The notes beneath the pieces are model-generated. The model did no database searches. It had not been told where the DNA came from and saw only the letters and a program-made list of their open reading frames with translations. Source: Stappia taiwanensis (GTDB lineage Bacteria > Pseudomonadota > Alphaproteobacteria > Rhizobiales > Stappiaceae). Taken from it: DNA of 64,000 nucleotides. Shown piece after piece: positions 36,771 through 45,521 of the stretch (the first letter of the stretch is position 1; each line of letters opens with the position of its first letter). The stretch covers positions 186,001-250,000 of the forward strand of contig NZ_BMCR01000002.1 of assembly GCF_014635285.1 (NCBI RefSeq). The letters run 5' to 3'. The translations under genes were made by a program, and so were the position numbers.

Positions 36771-39700
36771 TTACTCGGCGGCCGCGACGATGATCCCCTC
36801 CTCGCGCTCCTTGTCCAGCCGCGCGAACAACTGGGCCCGCCGCGCCTCAGCCCGTGCCAGATTGCCCTCCTTCACCGGACCGAAGCCGCGCACCAGATCC
36901 GGCACCCGGGCGATCTCCGCCAGCAGACCGTAATTGGCAGTACCGACAAGCCCGGTGACCGTCTCCAGATCGGCCAGATACGCCTCGATCAGCGCCCGTT
37001 CGGCCTTGCGTTCCGCCGTGCGCCCAAAGGGATCGGCCCAGCTTCCACGCACCCCCTTCATCTTCGCCAGCAGGCGGAAGGCGGTGAAGATCCACGGACC
37101 GAAGGCCAGTTTGCGCGGCCGACCGGTCTTCGGATCGAGGCCGCGCGAGATCAGCGGCGGCGCCAGCATCACCCGCACCTTGCGCGGGTCGGTGAACTGC
37201 GCGGCCAGCCCTTCCCGGAACGCCGGGTCGGAATAAAGCCGCGCCACCTCGTACTCGTCCTTGTAGGCCATCACCTTGTACAGCATGTCGGCGGCAATGC
37301 GGGTCAGGCGCATGGTGCCCGGCCCAAGCTCCGCATCCCGCGTCCGCAGGCGCTCGATCACCGCATCGAACCGGCGCGCATAGGCCGCGTCCTGATAGGC
37401 GGCAAGCTCCCGCGACAGGAAGGCGATGCGGGTCTCGAGATCCATCTCGCCCCCCACTTCCTTCTGGCTTTCGCCCTGCGGCAGCAGCGACAGCAGCGTG
37501 TCCGGCGCCGCCGCCAGCACCCGGCCGGCGCGGAACGCCCGCAAATTCGCCTCCACCGCCGCCCCGTTCAGCCGGATCGCCGCCTCAAGACCGGCGGCGG
37601 ACAGCGGCAGATGCCCGGCCTGACAGGCCATGCCGATCAGCAGCATGTTGGCGAAGATCGCATCGCCCAACAGCACCTCGGCAAGCCCGGCCGCGTCCAA
37701 GCCATGGAACAGCGGACAGGCTTCCTCCAGCGTCTTGCGCATCCTGACCTCATCGAAGGACAGGGTCTGCTTCATGACGAATTCCGCCGTCGGCGCGACC
37801 CGGGTGTTGGCGAAACCGGCTGTGCGCGAGCGGTCGATCAGCGCCAGTTGTTCCGCATTGGTGGCGACCACCATGTCGGAGGCGATCAGCACATCGAGAC
37901 TGGCGGTGGGAACGCGCGGCCCCTCGATGGCCCGGTCCAGGGTGGAAAAGCGCACATGCGAGGTCACCGGCCCGCCCTTTTGCGCCAGGCCGGTCATGTC
38001 GAGTGTCGAGGCCTGAAGCCCGTCCACATGAGCGGCCATGGCCAGCACCGCCGCCGTGGTGGTCACCCCGGCCCCGCCGATGCCGGCGATCAGAAGGTTC
38101 AGCGTGGTGTCCAGCGGCGCGCGCTCCGCCTCGCCGATCCCGGCCAGCAGCGCATCCACATCCACCCTGGCGCTGTCGGCCTTGCGCAGCTCCGCCCCCT
38201 CGATCCAGGCGAAGGAGGGACAAAAGCCCTTCACGCAGGAATAATCCTTGTTGCAGGAAGACTGGTTGATCCGCCGCTTCTCACCGAATTCGGTCGTCAC
38301 CGGCTCCACCGACAGGCAGTTGGACTGCACCGAACAGTCACCGCAGCCCTCGCACACCCGCTCGTTGATGTAGAGCCGGCGGTCCGGATCGGGATAGGTG
38401 CCGCGCTTGCGCCGGCGCCGCTTTTCCGCCGCGCAGGTCTGGTCATGGATGATGACCGAAACGCCCTTGAACTCCTGCAACTCCTTCTGCACCGACATCA
38501 ACTCGTCCCGGTGCACCACCGGCGTGCCCGGCGCCAGATCGTGCCGGCCGAGATAGGCATCCGGATCCTCGGCGGTGACGACGATCCGCTCCACGCCCTC
38601 CGCCTCGAGCTGGCGGGTAAGCTGCGGCACGGTCAGGGTGCCGTCGATCGGCTGGCCGCCGGTCATCGCCACCGCATCGTTGTAGAGGATCTTGTAGGTG
38701 ATCGGCACCTTCGCCGCGACGGCCTGACGGATGGCGAGAATGGCCGAGTGGAAATAGGTGCCATCGCCCACATTGGCGAACACATGGGTATCCTTGGAGA
38801 AGGGCACCTGCCCGACCCACAGAACGCCCTCGCCGCCCATGGCGATCTGGCCATCGGTGGTCCGCCCCGCCACCTCCGTCATGGCATGGCAGCCGATGCC
38901 CGGCAGCGCCCGTGCGCCCTCCGGGATCACCGTGGAGGTGCTGTGCGGACAGCCGGAGCAAAAATACGGCACCCTTGCCGCCCGTTCCGCGTGGCCTTGC
39001 GACCACATCACCTGGCGGTTCATCCGCTCCACCACCGCCCGCATCTCGGCGGAGATAAAGTCCTTCGGCAGGAAGGCGATCAGCGCCGGGATGATCTCGG
39101 CCACCGCCAGTTCCAGCACGTCCGACAGGAAGGGCGCCCCTTCCGGCGTCTTCTTGCCCCAGATGCGCGGCCGGGCATGGTCCGGCCAGTCATAGGCCAG
39201 TTCCTTGATCTGCGGCTCCAGAAAGGCGCGCTTGTGCTCCACCACCAGAAGCCGCTCGATGCCGCGGGCGAAATTCGACAGGCCGATCGGCTCCAGGGGC
39301 CAGGGCATCGCCACCTTGTAAATGGCAAGGCCGATGTCCCGCGCCCGCGCCTCATCGACGCCGATCAGGTCCAGCGCCTGGCGCAGATCGCGGTAAGCCT
39401 TGCCGGTGGCGACGATACCAAGACGTGGTTTGCGGGCACCGAAGGCAACATGGTCGAGACCGTTGGCGCGTACATAGGCGCGGGCCGCCGGCACCCGGAT
39501 GTCGCGCAGGAGCCGCTCGGTCTCCAGCCGGTTGCCCAGCAAGAGCACCCGGTTGAGGTCGTCATGCAGCCTCGGGTCGCGGTCTTCCGGCCGAATGAAG
39601 GTGAGCCGACGCGGATCGACGGAAATCGTCGCCGAGGCATCCATGGTGTCGGCAAGGCAGATCATGCCACTCCACAGGCCAGAGAAGCGCGACAGGGCGA

Positions 39701-40268
39701 TGCCATGCAGGCCGAAGTCGAGCACTTCCTGAATGTCGGACGGATTGAGCACGGGCATTTCCACATGCTCAAAGAAGAACTCCGACTGCGCCGGCAGGAT
39801 CGAGGATTTGGCCAGATGGTCATCGCCGGCAAGCGCCAGCACACCGCCATGCGGCGCCGTGCCGCTGGCATTGGCCTGGCGCAAGACGTCGCCGGCCCGG
39901 TCCACGCCGGGCGCCTTGCCGTACCAGATGCCGAACACCCCGTCGTAATCGGTGCCCTTCCCCTGCTGGCCGAGCTTCTGCGAGCCCCAGACCGCCGTTG
40001 CGCCCAGCTCTTCGTTCACCCCCGGCGTGAAATGGATATGCGAAGTGGCCAGATGCCGGCGGGCGCGGGTCAGTTCCGTGTCGTAGCCGGCGAGCGGCGA
40101 GCCGCGATAGCCGGACACGAACCCACCCGTTCGCAATCCGGCTTCGGCGTCGAGCCGCGCCTGGTCGAGCGGCAGGCGCACCAGCGCCTGAATGCCGCTG
40201 AGGTAGACACGCCCACGGGTGGCAACATACTTGTCGTCGAGCGCAATGGTCTTGGTGATGGCGTTCAT
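36771..40268 (-). CDS. Indolepyruvate ferredoxin oxidoreductase, fused large form
   Basis: A 1165-residue cytoplasmic enzyme that decarboxylates aryl- or branched-chain 2-oxo acids to acyl-CoA with reduction of ferredoxin. The order is an N-terminal pyrimidine-binding domain, a thiamine diphosphate domain (FANVGDGTYFHSA, NDAVAMTGGQP), Fe-S cysteines in CEGCGDCSVQSNC and CNKDYSCVKGFCPS, and a C-terminal gamma domain (IAGIGGAGVTTTAAVLAMAA). This single-chain form is usual in alphaproteobacteria. It is divergent from an Lrp/AsnC regulator with 156 bp between them, implying amino-acid-responsive control. Confidence 0.93.
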   Translation of the reverse strand: MNAITKTIALDDKYVATRGRVYLSGIQALVRLPLDQARLDAEAGLRTGGFVSGYRGSPLAGYDTELTRARRHLATSHIHFTPGVNEELGATAVWGSQKLGQQGKGTDYDGVFGIWYGKAPGVDRAGDVLRQANASGTAPHGGVLALAGDDHLAKSSILPAQSEFFFEHVEMPVLNPSDIQEVLDFGLHGIALSRFSGLWSGMICLADTMDASATISVDPRRLTFIRPEDRDPRLHDDLNRVLLLGNRLETERLLRDIRVPAARAYVRANGLDHVAFGARKPRLGIVATGKAYRDLRQALDLIGVDEARARDIGLAIYKVAMPWPLEPIGLSNFARGIERLLVVEHKRAFLEPQIKELAYDWPDHARPRIWGKKTPEGAPFLSDVLELAVAEIIPALIAFLPKDFISAEMRAVVERMNRQVMWSQGHAERAARVPYFCSGCPHSTSTVIPEGARALPGIGCHAMTEVAGRTTDGQIAMGGEGVLWVGQVPFSKDTHVFANVGDGTYFHSAILAIRQAVAAKVPITYKILYNDAVAMTGGQPIDGTLTVPQLTRQLEAEGVERIVVTAEDPDAYLGRHDLAPGTPVVHRDELMSVQKELQEFKGVSVIIHDQTCAAEKRRRRKRGTYPDPDRRLYINERVCEGCGDCSVQSNCLSVEPVTTEFGEKRRINQSSCNKDYSCVKGFCPSFAWIEGAELRKADSARVDVDALLAGIGEAERAPLDTTLNLLIAGIGGAGVTTTAAVLAMAAHVDGLQASTLDMTGLAQKGGPVTSHVRFSTLDRAIEGPRVPTASLDVLIASDMVVATNAEQLALIDRSRTAGFANTRVAPTAEFVMKQTLSFDEVRMRKTLEEACPLFHGLDAAGLAEVLLGDAIFANMLLIGMACQAGHLPLSAAGLEAAIRLNGAAVEANLRAFRAGRVLAAAPDTLLSLLPQGESQKEVGGEMDLETRIAFLSRELAAYQDAAYARRFDAVIERLRTRDAELGPGTMRLTRIAADMLYKVMAYKDEYEVARLYSDPAFREGLAAQFTDPRKVRVMLAPPLISRGLDPKTGRPRKLAFGPWIFTAFRLLAKMKGVRGSWADPFGRTAERKAERALIEAYLADLETVTGLVGTANYGLLAEIARVPDLVRGFGPVKEGNLARAEARRAQLFARLDKEREEGIIVAAAE

Positions 40269-40353
40269 ACGACGGCCTCCTCCTCCGTCGCGGGCGCAAG
40301 CTCTGGAGGCCGGGCGCCCGGCGTAAATTTCTTTTGCCTAATATGGTTCTTCT

Positions 40354-40387
40354 TTTGGGCGATTTCTGTGCTAACCTGATCGCCAAA
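40354..40387. promoter_or_regulatory. Imperfect inverted repeat between the oxidoreductase and Lrp genes
   Basis: TTTGGGCGAT (40354-40363) faces ATCGCCAAA (40379-40387) across 15 bases; one extra G breaks the symmetry. It sits in the 156-bp divergent region, where an autoregulating Lrp/AsnC protein would be expected to bind. Confidence 0.35.
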
Positions 40388-40424
40388 CCCATAAAAAGCG
40401 AACATTCCTTCCAGATAGACAAAG

Positions 40425-40904
40425 ATGAGCGAAAAAAATCTTCTCGACCCATCGGACATTCGTGTCCTGCGGATTCTTCAGCGTGACGCTTCCCTGTCCA
40501 TCGCCGACATCGCCCGCGAGGCCGGCATGAGCCAGACGCCCTGCTGGCGCCGCATCAAGAAGCTGAAGGAAAGCGGCGTGATCCGGCAGATCGTCGCCGT
40601 CGTCGATCGGGAAGCCGTCGGCCTTGGCTTCGTCGCCTACGCCTTCGTCAAGCTGACCGTGCCGAGCCGCGACAACATGGAGACCTTCGACAAGCTGGTG
40701 CAACGCTGGCAGGAGGTGGTGATCTGCGAACGCATCACCGGCGCGGTCGACTACCTGATCAAGGTGGTCGCCGACGACATCAAGGGATACGACGATTTCC
40801 TGCGGCTGAAGCTGCTGGACAACACGCTGGTCTCCGACGTTCAGTCGCGGATCGTCGTTCACACCGTGAAGCACACGGTCGCCCTGCCCCTACGCGAAAC
40901 GTAG
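40425..40904 (+). CDS. Lrp/AsnC family transcriptional regulator
   Basis: A 159-residue regulator. The N-terminal helix-turn-helix (LDPSDIRVLRILQRDASLSI, MSQTPCWRRIKKLKESGVI) is followed by a RAM ligand domain with VICERITGAVDYLIKVVADD. It is divergent from the indolepyruvate oxidoreductase gene, the classic arrangement for a local activator or repressor of amino-acid catabolism. Its 3' end overlaps the opposing oxidase gene by 15 bp. Confidence 0.92.
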   Translation: MSEKNLLDPSDIRVLRILQRDASLSIADIAREAGMSQTPCWRRIKKLKESGVIRQIVAVVDREAVGLGFVAYAFVKLTVPSRDNMETFDKLVQRWQEVVICERITGAVDYLIKVVADDIKGYDDFLRLKLLDNTLVSDVQSRIVVHTVKHTVALPLRET

Positions 40905-42158
40905 CATCTCCCAGCCGGCGGCGAAGCGGCGGGCGGAGAAGGGATCCGGATCGGCGAAGGGCGTTTCCCCGGCGATCATTTCGGCAAGCAGACGGCCGGT
41001 GGCCGGACCGAGGGCAAAGCCCGTGTCCGCATGGCCGAAGCAGAACCACAGACCGGGATGGGCGGGCGCCGGACCGATCACCGGCAAGCTATCAGGCAGG
41101 CAGGGACGCGCGCCGAGCCAGGGCGCCGCATCGACGGGGCTGCCCAGCGGGAAGATCTCCCGCGCGGCGGCCAGTGCCTGGGCCATCTGACGCGGTCGCG
41201 CCGGCGCATCGCGCGGTGCCAGCTCCACCCCGGTGGTCAGGCGAATGCCGCGCTCCATCGGCGACAGTACGAAGCCCCGGGCAACATCCGCCACTGGCCG
41301 CGACAGGCTCGCACCGGCGGCGGCGCGCAGATGCAGGTGATAGCCGCGCAGCGCCGCCAGCGGAAATGCGTAGCCAAGCGGCGTCAAAAGGTCGGCGGAC
41401 CAACTGCCCAGCGCCACAACCACCGTCCCCGCCTCGACCGCGCCCCGGCTGGCGCGCACGCTCCACACCCCATGCGCCCCGGTCAGCGACAGCGCATCGC
41501 CGGTGTCGATGATGCCGCCCCGCTCACGGAAAAGCCGTGCATAGGCCTTGGTCACCCCGCCTGGCGAGGAAACGGACTGCCCGTCCGGCCAATAGACCGC
41601 CCGCAGACCGCGCGCCACCAGATGTGGCTCTAGCCGGGCCAGCTCCACCGAGGACAGCTCGCTGTAGCCGGTGCCGTAGATCCGCGCGAAATGCGCCTCC
41701 AGCTCCGCCGCCTCTGCGTCGCGCGCGTCATGCAGCTTGACCAGCCCGGTCGGCCGGAAGAACCGCAGCGCATTCGCCGCCCGTGCAAGCGCCAGATGCT
41801 CGCCCACCGCCGCCGCCTGCACCGGCGCCAGCGCGCGCACATAGCGGCTGACGCCCACCGACGCGGAGGCGTCCCGGAACGCCCGCAGCCACGGCAGATG
41901 ATGGCGCATCCCCCACCAGCTCACATGAGCGTCGGAGCGCAGGCCCAGCGCCTGCGCGCCCAGCACCATCGGGCTGGCGCTGAGCCGATGCGGGATGCAG
42001 CCATCGCGGGCGATCACGCCCGCATTGCCGCGCGAGGCTTCCTCGCCCGCCGGCCCCCGGTCGAGCAGCAGAACCTGGCGGCCCCGCGCCTGCAGATGCA
42101 GGGCAGCGGAGATCCCGGCGATACCGGCGCCAAGCACGATGACATCGACGCTACGCAT
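40890..42158 (-). CDS. FAD-dependent oxidoreductase of the D-amino acid dehydrogenase (DadA) type
   Basis: A 422-residue protein of the DAO/DadA fold. The FAD site VIVLGAGIAGISAAL starts at residue 6; GNAGVIARDG follows as in DadA, and the C-terminal FCFGHADTGFALGPATG closes the FAD pocket. It probably oxidises a D-amino acid or N-substituted amino acid to the oxo acid, passing electrons to the respiratory chain. The substrate is not certain. It is divergent from the BASS-like transporter (136 bp between starts), which may carry its product or substrate. Confidence 0.87.
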   Translation of the reverse strand: MRSVDVIVLGAGIAGISAALHLQARGRQVLLLDRGPAGEEASRGNAGVIARDGCIPHRLSASPMVLGAQALGLRSDAHVSWWGMRHHLPWLRAFRDASASVGVSRYVRALAPVQAAAVGEHLALARAANALRFFRPTGLVKLHDARDAEAAELEAHFARIYGTGYSELSSVELARLEPHLVARGLRAVYWPDGQSVSSPGGVTKAYARLFRERGGIIDTGDALSLTGAHGVWSVRASRGAVEAGTVVVALGSWSADLLTPLGYAFPLAALRGYHLHLRAAAGASLSRPVADVARGFVLSPMERGIRLTTGVELAPRDAPARPRQMAQALAAAREIFPLGSPVDAAPWLGARPCLPDSLPVIGPAPAHPGLWFCFGHADTGFALGPATGRLLAEMIAGETPFADPDPFSARRFAAGWEMLRFA

Positions 42159-42294
42159 GCGCCACGTCCACAGGTCGCACAAGCGCCTTGCCAGCAATCA
42201 CCGGGCTCGCCGATACTGGTCTTCTCACCACCGCGCGCGCCGGGCGGGTCCAACCCTGCTCAACGGTCCCCGCGCCCCAGCCACGGGAGCCGCC

Positions 42295-43251
42295 ATGCGG
42301 GCCGTCACCCTTCCCGCACAGGCGCTTGAATGGCTCGGCCGTCAGGGAACCCGGGCCGTAGCCATCAGCGCCCTGCTCGGTCTGATGCTGCCGCAGCTCT
42401 CGGCGCTGTTCCGCCCCTTCGTCGAAGAGGCGATCTTCGTGCTGCTGGTGCTTGCCTTCCTGAGGGTCGAACCGGCCGCCGTGCTGGCGCATATCCGCCG
42501 GCCTTGGCTCCTGATGTCGGCAAGCCTGTGGATGCTGGTGATCCTGCCGGTCGGCCTTGGCCTTGCGTTGCGCGAAAGCGGCGTGCTTGCGGGCTATCCC
42601 GATCTGGCGCTGGCCGCCTTCATCGTCACCGCCGCCCCGCCGATCATGTCCGCGCCCGCCTTCATTGCCCTGATCGGCCTCGACGCGGCGCTGGCGCTGG
42701 CGCTGATCTGCATCACCATGCTGCTGACACCGCTGACCGCCCCGCTGATCGGCACCTTCATTCTCGGCGACGCTCTGCCGATCGACGCGCCCGCACTGGC
42801 GCTGCGGCTCGTGCTGCTGCTCGCCGCCTCGGCCGGATTGGCCTACGCCCTCCGCCGTCTGGCCGGTGGGCGCAGGATTGCCACCGCACAGGCGCATATC
42901 GACGGCCTGAATGTTCTGATTCTCTTCGTCTTCGCCGTCGCGGTGATGGATGGCGTCAGCGCCCGGTTTCAGGCCGCGCCGCTGTTGACCGTCGGCATCG
43001 GCGCGCTGACCTTCGCCGTCGCCCTGTTTCAAATGGGCGTGACCATGCTGGCGTTTTCCGCCAGCCGGCGCGACCAGGCCTTCGTCGTCGCCCATGCGGC
43101 CGGCAATCGCAACATGGGCCTGATTGTCGCCGCCCTCGGTGGCAGCCTGCCGGATCTTGCCTGGCTGTATTTCGGTCTGGCGCAACTGCCTATCTATCTC
43201 CTGCCGTGGCTGCTCGGACCGCTGGCGGCGCGGCTGCGCGCTTCGCAGTAA
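42295..43251 (+). CDS. Bile-acid:sodium-symporter (BASS)-like transporter
   Basis: A 318-residue inner-membrane protein with about nine or ten hydrophobic segments. AAFIVTAAPPIMSAPAF and the later FVVAHAAGNRNMGLIVAAL resemble the two conserved discontinuous-helix motifs of BASS/ArsB-ACR3-type carriers. ATG 42295 has GGGAG upstream; the earlier open frame runs antisense to the oxidase and is not real. The likely role is sodium-coupled movement of an organic anion; the substrate is unknown. Confidence 0.75.
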   Translation: MRAVTLPAQALEWLGRQGTRAVAISALLGLMLPQLSALFRPFVEEAIFVLLVLAFLRVEPAAVLAHIRRPWLLMSASLWMLVILPVGLGLALRESGVLAGYPDLALAAFIVTAAPPIMSAPAFIALIGLDAALALALICITMLLTPLTAPLIGTFILGDALPIDAPALALRLVLLLAASAGLAYALRRLAGGRRIATAQAHIDGLNVLILFVFAVAVMDGVSARFQAAPLLTVGIGALTFAVALFQMGVTMLAFSASRRDQAFVVAHAAGNRNMGLIVAALGGSLPDLAWLYFGLAQLPIYLLPWLLGPLAARLRASQ

Positions 43252-43256
43252 CACGA

Positions 43257-43274
43257 CCGTGATCGGCATCACGG
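43257..43274. promoter_or_regulatory. 18-bp inverted repeat between the BASS and DUF2259 genes
   Basis: CCGTGAT-CGGC-ATCACGG is a perfect 7-4-7 inverted repeat. It begins six bases after the transporter stop and lies upstream of TATACT (43295-43300), a plausible -10 box for the next gene. It could be an operator or a weak stem-loop; no T-run follows. Confidence 0.45.
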
Positions 43275-43330
43275 CGCCTGTGTTGTGCCGCTGTTATACT
43301 CCCGGTGCAAGTCGCCAATGGAGATTGATC

Positions 43331-44074
43331 ATGTCCGCTCGCATTTTATCCGCGCTCACCCTTGCCGCGACGCTCCTCCTGCCGGCCACACAGGCAAGCG
43401 CCGGCGATTTCGCGAAGGTCGATGTTCTCGGCTTTTCCGCGAGCGGCGATCATTTCGCCTTCGAGGAATACGGCATCCAGGATGGCTCCGGCTTCCCCTA
43501 CTCCAACATCTATGTGATCGACACCGCCCGCGACAGTTGGGTGCGCGGCAGCCCGTTTCGCCGTCTTGACGAGATCGACGACAGCGTTCCGGTCGATTTC
43601 GATGCAGAGCTTGCCCGCACCCGCGCCGCCAACGCCCGCACCGCCCGCCAGACCCTTGCCGCCAGCGACATCGCCGGCCACGGGCGCACCGTCGGCCACA
43701 ATCCCCCTACGGAACTCTCCGCCAATCCCCATGAAATGCTGGTCCTGCCGCGCATGATCGCCCCGACCAGCGACACGCCGCTCCGCCTCACCCTTGAGGA
43801 AATCGCCGTTCCGGCGCAGAGCGCGTGCCCGAGCGGTTTCGGCGAGGTCCGCGGCTTTCGCCTGCTTCTCACCGACCAGGCCGGCACCCGGGTGCTCAAC
43901 GAGGACACACGCGTGCCCAAAAGCCGAGGATGCCCGCTGCGCTATCGCATCGAACGGGTCGTCACCCACCATCCGCAAGCGGGCACGCCGCGCTTTGCCG
44001 TTCTGATCCAGATGGAAACCATCGGCTTCGAAGGGCCGAACGGCCGCTTCCTGGCGATCACCGGCGCGCTCTGA
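43331..44074 (+). CDS. Secreted DUF2259 protein
   Basis: A 247-residue periplasmic protein. The signal peptide ends ATQASAGDFAK. The mature part begins with VLGFSASGDHFAFEEYGIQDGSG, the hallmark of DUF2259, and ends FEGPNGRFLAITG. Function unknown. ATG 43331 has GGAG seven bases upstream and a probable promoter of its own. rpe follows after 116 bp. Confidence 0.83.
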   Translation: MSARILSALTLAATLLLPATQASAGDFAKVDVLGFSASGDHFAFEEYGIQDGSGFPYSNIYVIDTARDSWVRGSPFRRLDEIDDSVPVDFDAELARTRAANARTARQTLAASDIAGHGRTVGHNPPTELSANPHEMLVLPRMIAPTSDTPLRLTLEEIAVPAQSACPSGFGEVRGFRLLLTDQAGTRVLNEDTRVPKSRGCPLRYRIERVVTHHPQAGTPRFAVLIQMETIGFEGPNGRFLAITGAL

Positions 44075-44190
44075 CCGCCCGAGACCGGCCAAGCTGACTG
44101 GCACCGGACCGCAAAACACTTGTGAGCGGGCGGGCAACATGATAGCCGCGCCTCATCCCTTGACCCGCCGCTTCCCGGAGCCTTTCTGAC

Positions 44191-44865
44191 ATGACACGCC
44201 CGCTCGCCATTGCCCCCTCCATGCTCGCCTCCGACTTCTCCGCCTTCGGGAGGGAAGTTCGCGACGTCGTGGAAGCGGGCGCGGACTGGATCCATCTCGA
44301 TGTGATGGACGGTCATTTCGTCCCCAACATCAGCTTCGGCCCCGATGTCATCGCCGCCATGCGCCGCCACACCGACAAGGTGTTCGACACCCACCTGATG
44401 ATCGCCCCGTGCGATGCCTATCTGGAAGCCTTCGCCAAGGCCGGCTCGGACATCATCACCGTGCATGCCGAGGCCGGCCCGCATCTCGACCGTTCGCTGC
44501 AGGCGATCCGGGCACTGGGCAAGAAGGCCGGCGTGTCGCTCAACCCGGCAACGCCGGAAAGCGTCATCGAATACGTGCTCGACCGGCTCGACCTGGTGCT
44601 GGTGATGAGCGTCAATCCCGGTTTCGGCGGCCAGTCCTTCATCCCCGCCATGGTCGACAAGGTCGCCCGCATCAAGGCGATGATCGGCGACCGGCCGATC
44701 GACATCGAGGTGGACGGCGGCGTCACCCCGGAAACCGCCCCGCTGGTGGCCGCCGCCGGTGCCAATGCGCTCGTTGCCGGCTCCGCCGTGTTCAAGGGCG
44801 AGGGTGTGGAGGGCTACCGCGCCAATATCGACGCCATCCGCACGGCGGCCGAAGCGGTACGCTGA
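44191..44865 (+). CDS. rpe: Ribulose-phosphate 3-epimerase
   Basis: A 224-residue TIM-barrel enzyme interconverting ribulose 5-phosphate and xylulose 5-phosphate in the pentose phosphate and Calvin pathways. It shows [16 protein letters not shown], the metal-binding [30 protein letters not shown] and [14 protein letters not shown] 44191 follows a GGAG site. The length is normal. Confidence 0.96.
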   Translation: MTRPLAIAPSMLASDFSAFGREVRDVVEAGADWIHLDVMDGHFVPNISFGPDVIAAMRRHTDKVFDTHLMIAPCDAYLEAFAKAGSDIITVHAEAGPHLDRSLQAIRALGKKAGVSLNPATPESVIEYVLDRLDLVLVMSVNPGFGGQSFIPAMVDKVARIKAMIGDRPIDIEVDGGVTPETAPLVAAAGANALVAGSAVFKGEGVEGYRANIDAIRTAAEAVR

Positions 44866-44988
44866 GCCGCGACAAGCCGCGCGCGTCGCGAAAGACGGCG
44901 CGCGCCGCGCGGCAGGCTTCCCGCTTGACCGGACGGGCGCGGCAGGGTCAGCTAGCTTCGCGCCAGCCCTCCTGGCCGGAAGCCTATC

Positions 44989-45483
44989 TTGGCAACAAGG
45001 ATCGACCGCACCGTGCGCCCCTTTCTGTTCGCGCTTGTCTGGACGCTGATCATCGCCGGCCTGGCGGCCGCCCTCACCCTTGGCCGGGAGGAGGCGCTGT
45101 CCGGCCGCTCGCTTGCCGTGATCGCCGTCTATGCCACCGGCAGCTTCACCGGCGGGTTGATCAGTTGGGGTATTGCCCGCCTTGTGACCCTGCGCCGGCC
45201 GCACCGTTCGGCCCGCTTCGCCGCCATGCTGATCTGCCTGACGGTGACCACCGCCGGGTTCTCGGCCTTCCTGTTTTACCTGCAACTGCGCGCCTATTAT
45301 GCGGCTTGGCATGCCCATGACTTCTCCTACCGCATGATCTGGGAGCAACTCTTCACCGGTGCCACCACCGCCTATATCTTCGGCGTCATGGGCGCCCGGC
45401 GGCTGTTGCCCTTCGCCATCGTGCCACTGCTCGCCGCCTCCTGGTATTTCGCGCGCATTGAGCCAAGACGCCGCGTCTGCTAA
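44989..45483 (+). CDS. Hypothetical membrane protein
   Basis: Up to 164 residues with four hydrophobic segments: FLFALVWTLIIAGLAAALTL, LAVIAVYATGSFTGGLISW, AAMLICLTVTTAGFSAFLFY, and FAIVPLLAASWYF near the end. I do not recognise the family. The start is unsure: TTG 44989 has CGGAAG six bases upstream; GTG 45013, giving VRPFLF, has AAGGA at 12 bases. It sits between rpe and purB and ends 38 bp before purB. Confidence 0.65.
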   Translation: MATRIDRTVRPFLFALVWTLIIAGLAAALTLGREEALSGRSLAVIAVYATGSFTGGLISWGIARLVTLRRPHRSARFAAMLICLTVTTAGFSAFLFYLQLRAYYAAWHAHDFSYRMIWEQLFTGATTAYIFGVMGARRLLPFAIVPLLAASWYFARIEPRRRVC

Positions 45484-45521
45484 GTGACCCGCAGCATTCC
45501 CCCCGCTGACGAGGACACCGC

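Noticed and set aside
37611-40379. A 922-codon open frame antisense to the indolepyruvate oxidoreductase
   Set aside because: Same reason: low-information composition, while the other strand carries all catalytic motifs.
44866-44988. GC-rich alternating stretch after rpe
   Set aside because: Several CGCG runs can pair in many ways but no stable stem with a T-run stands out, so no terminator is called.
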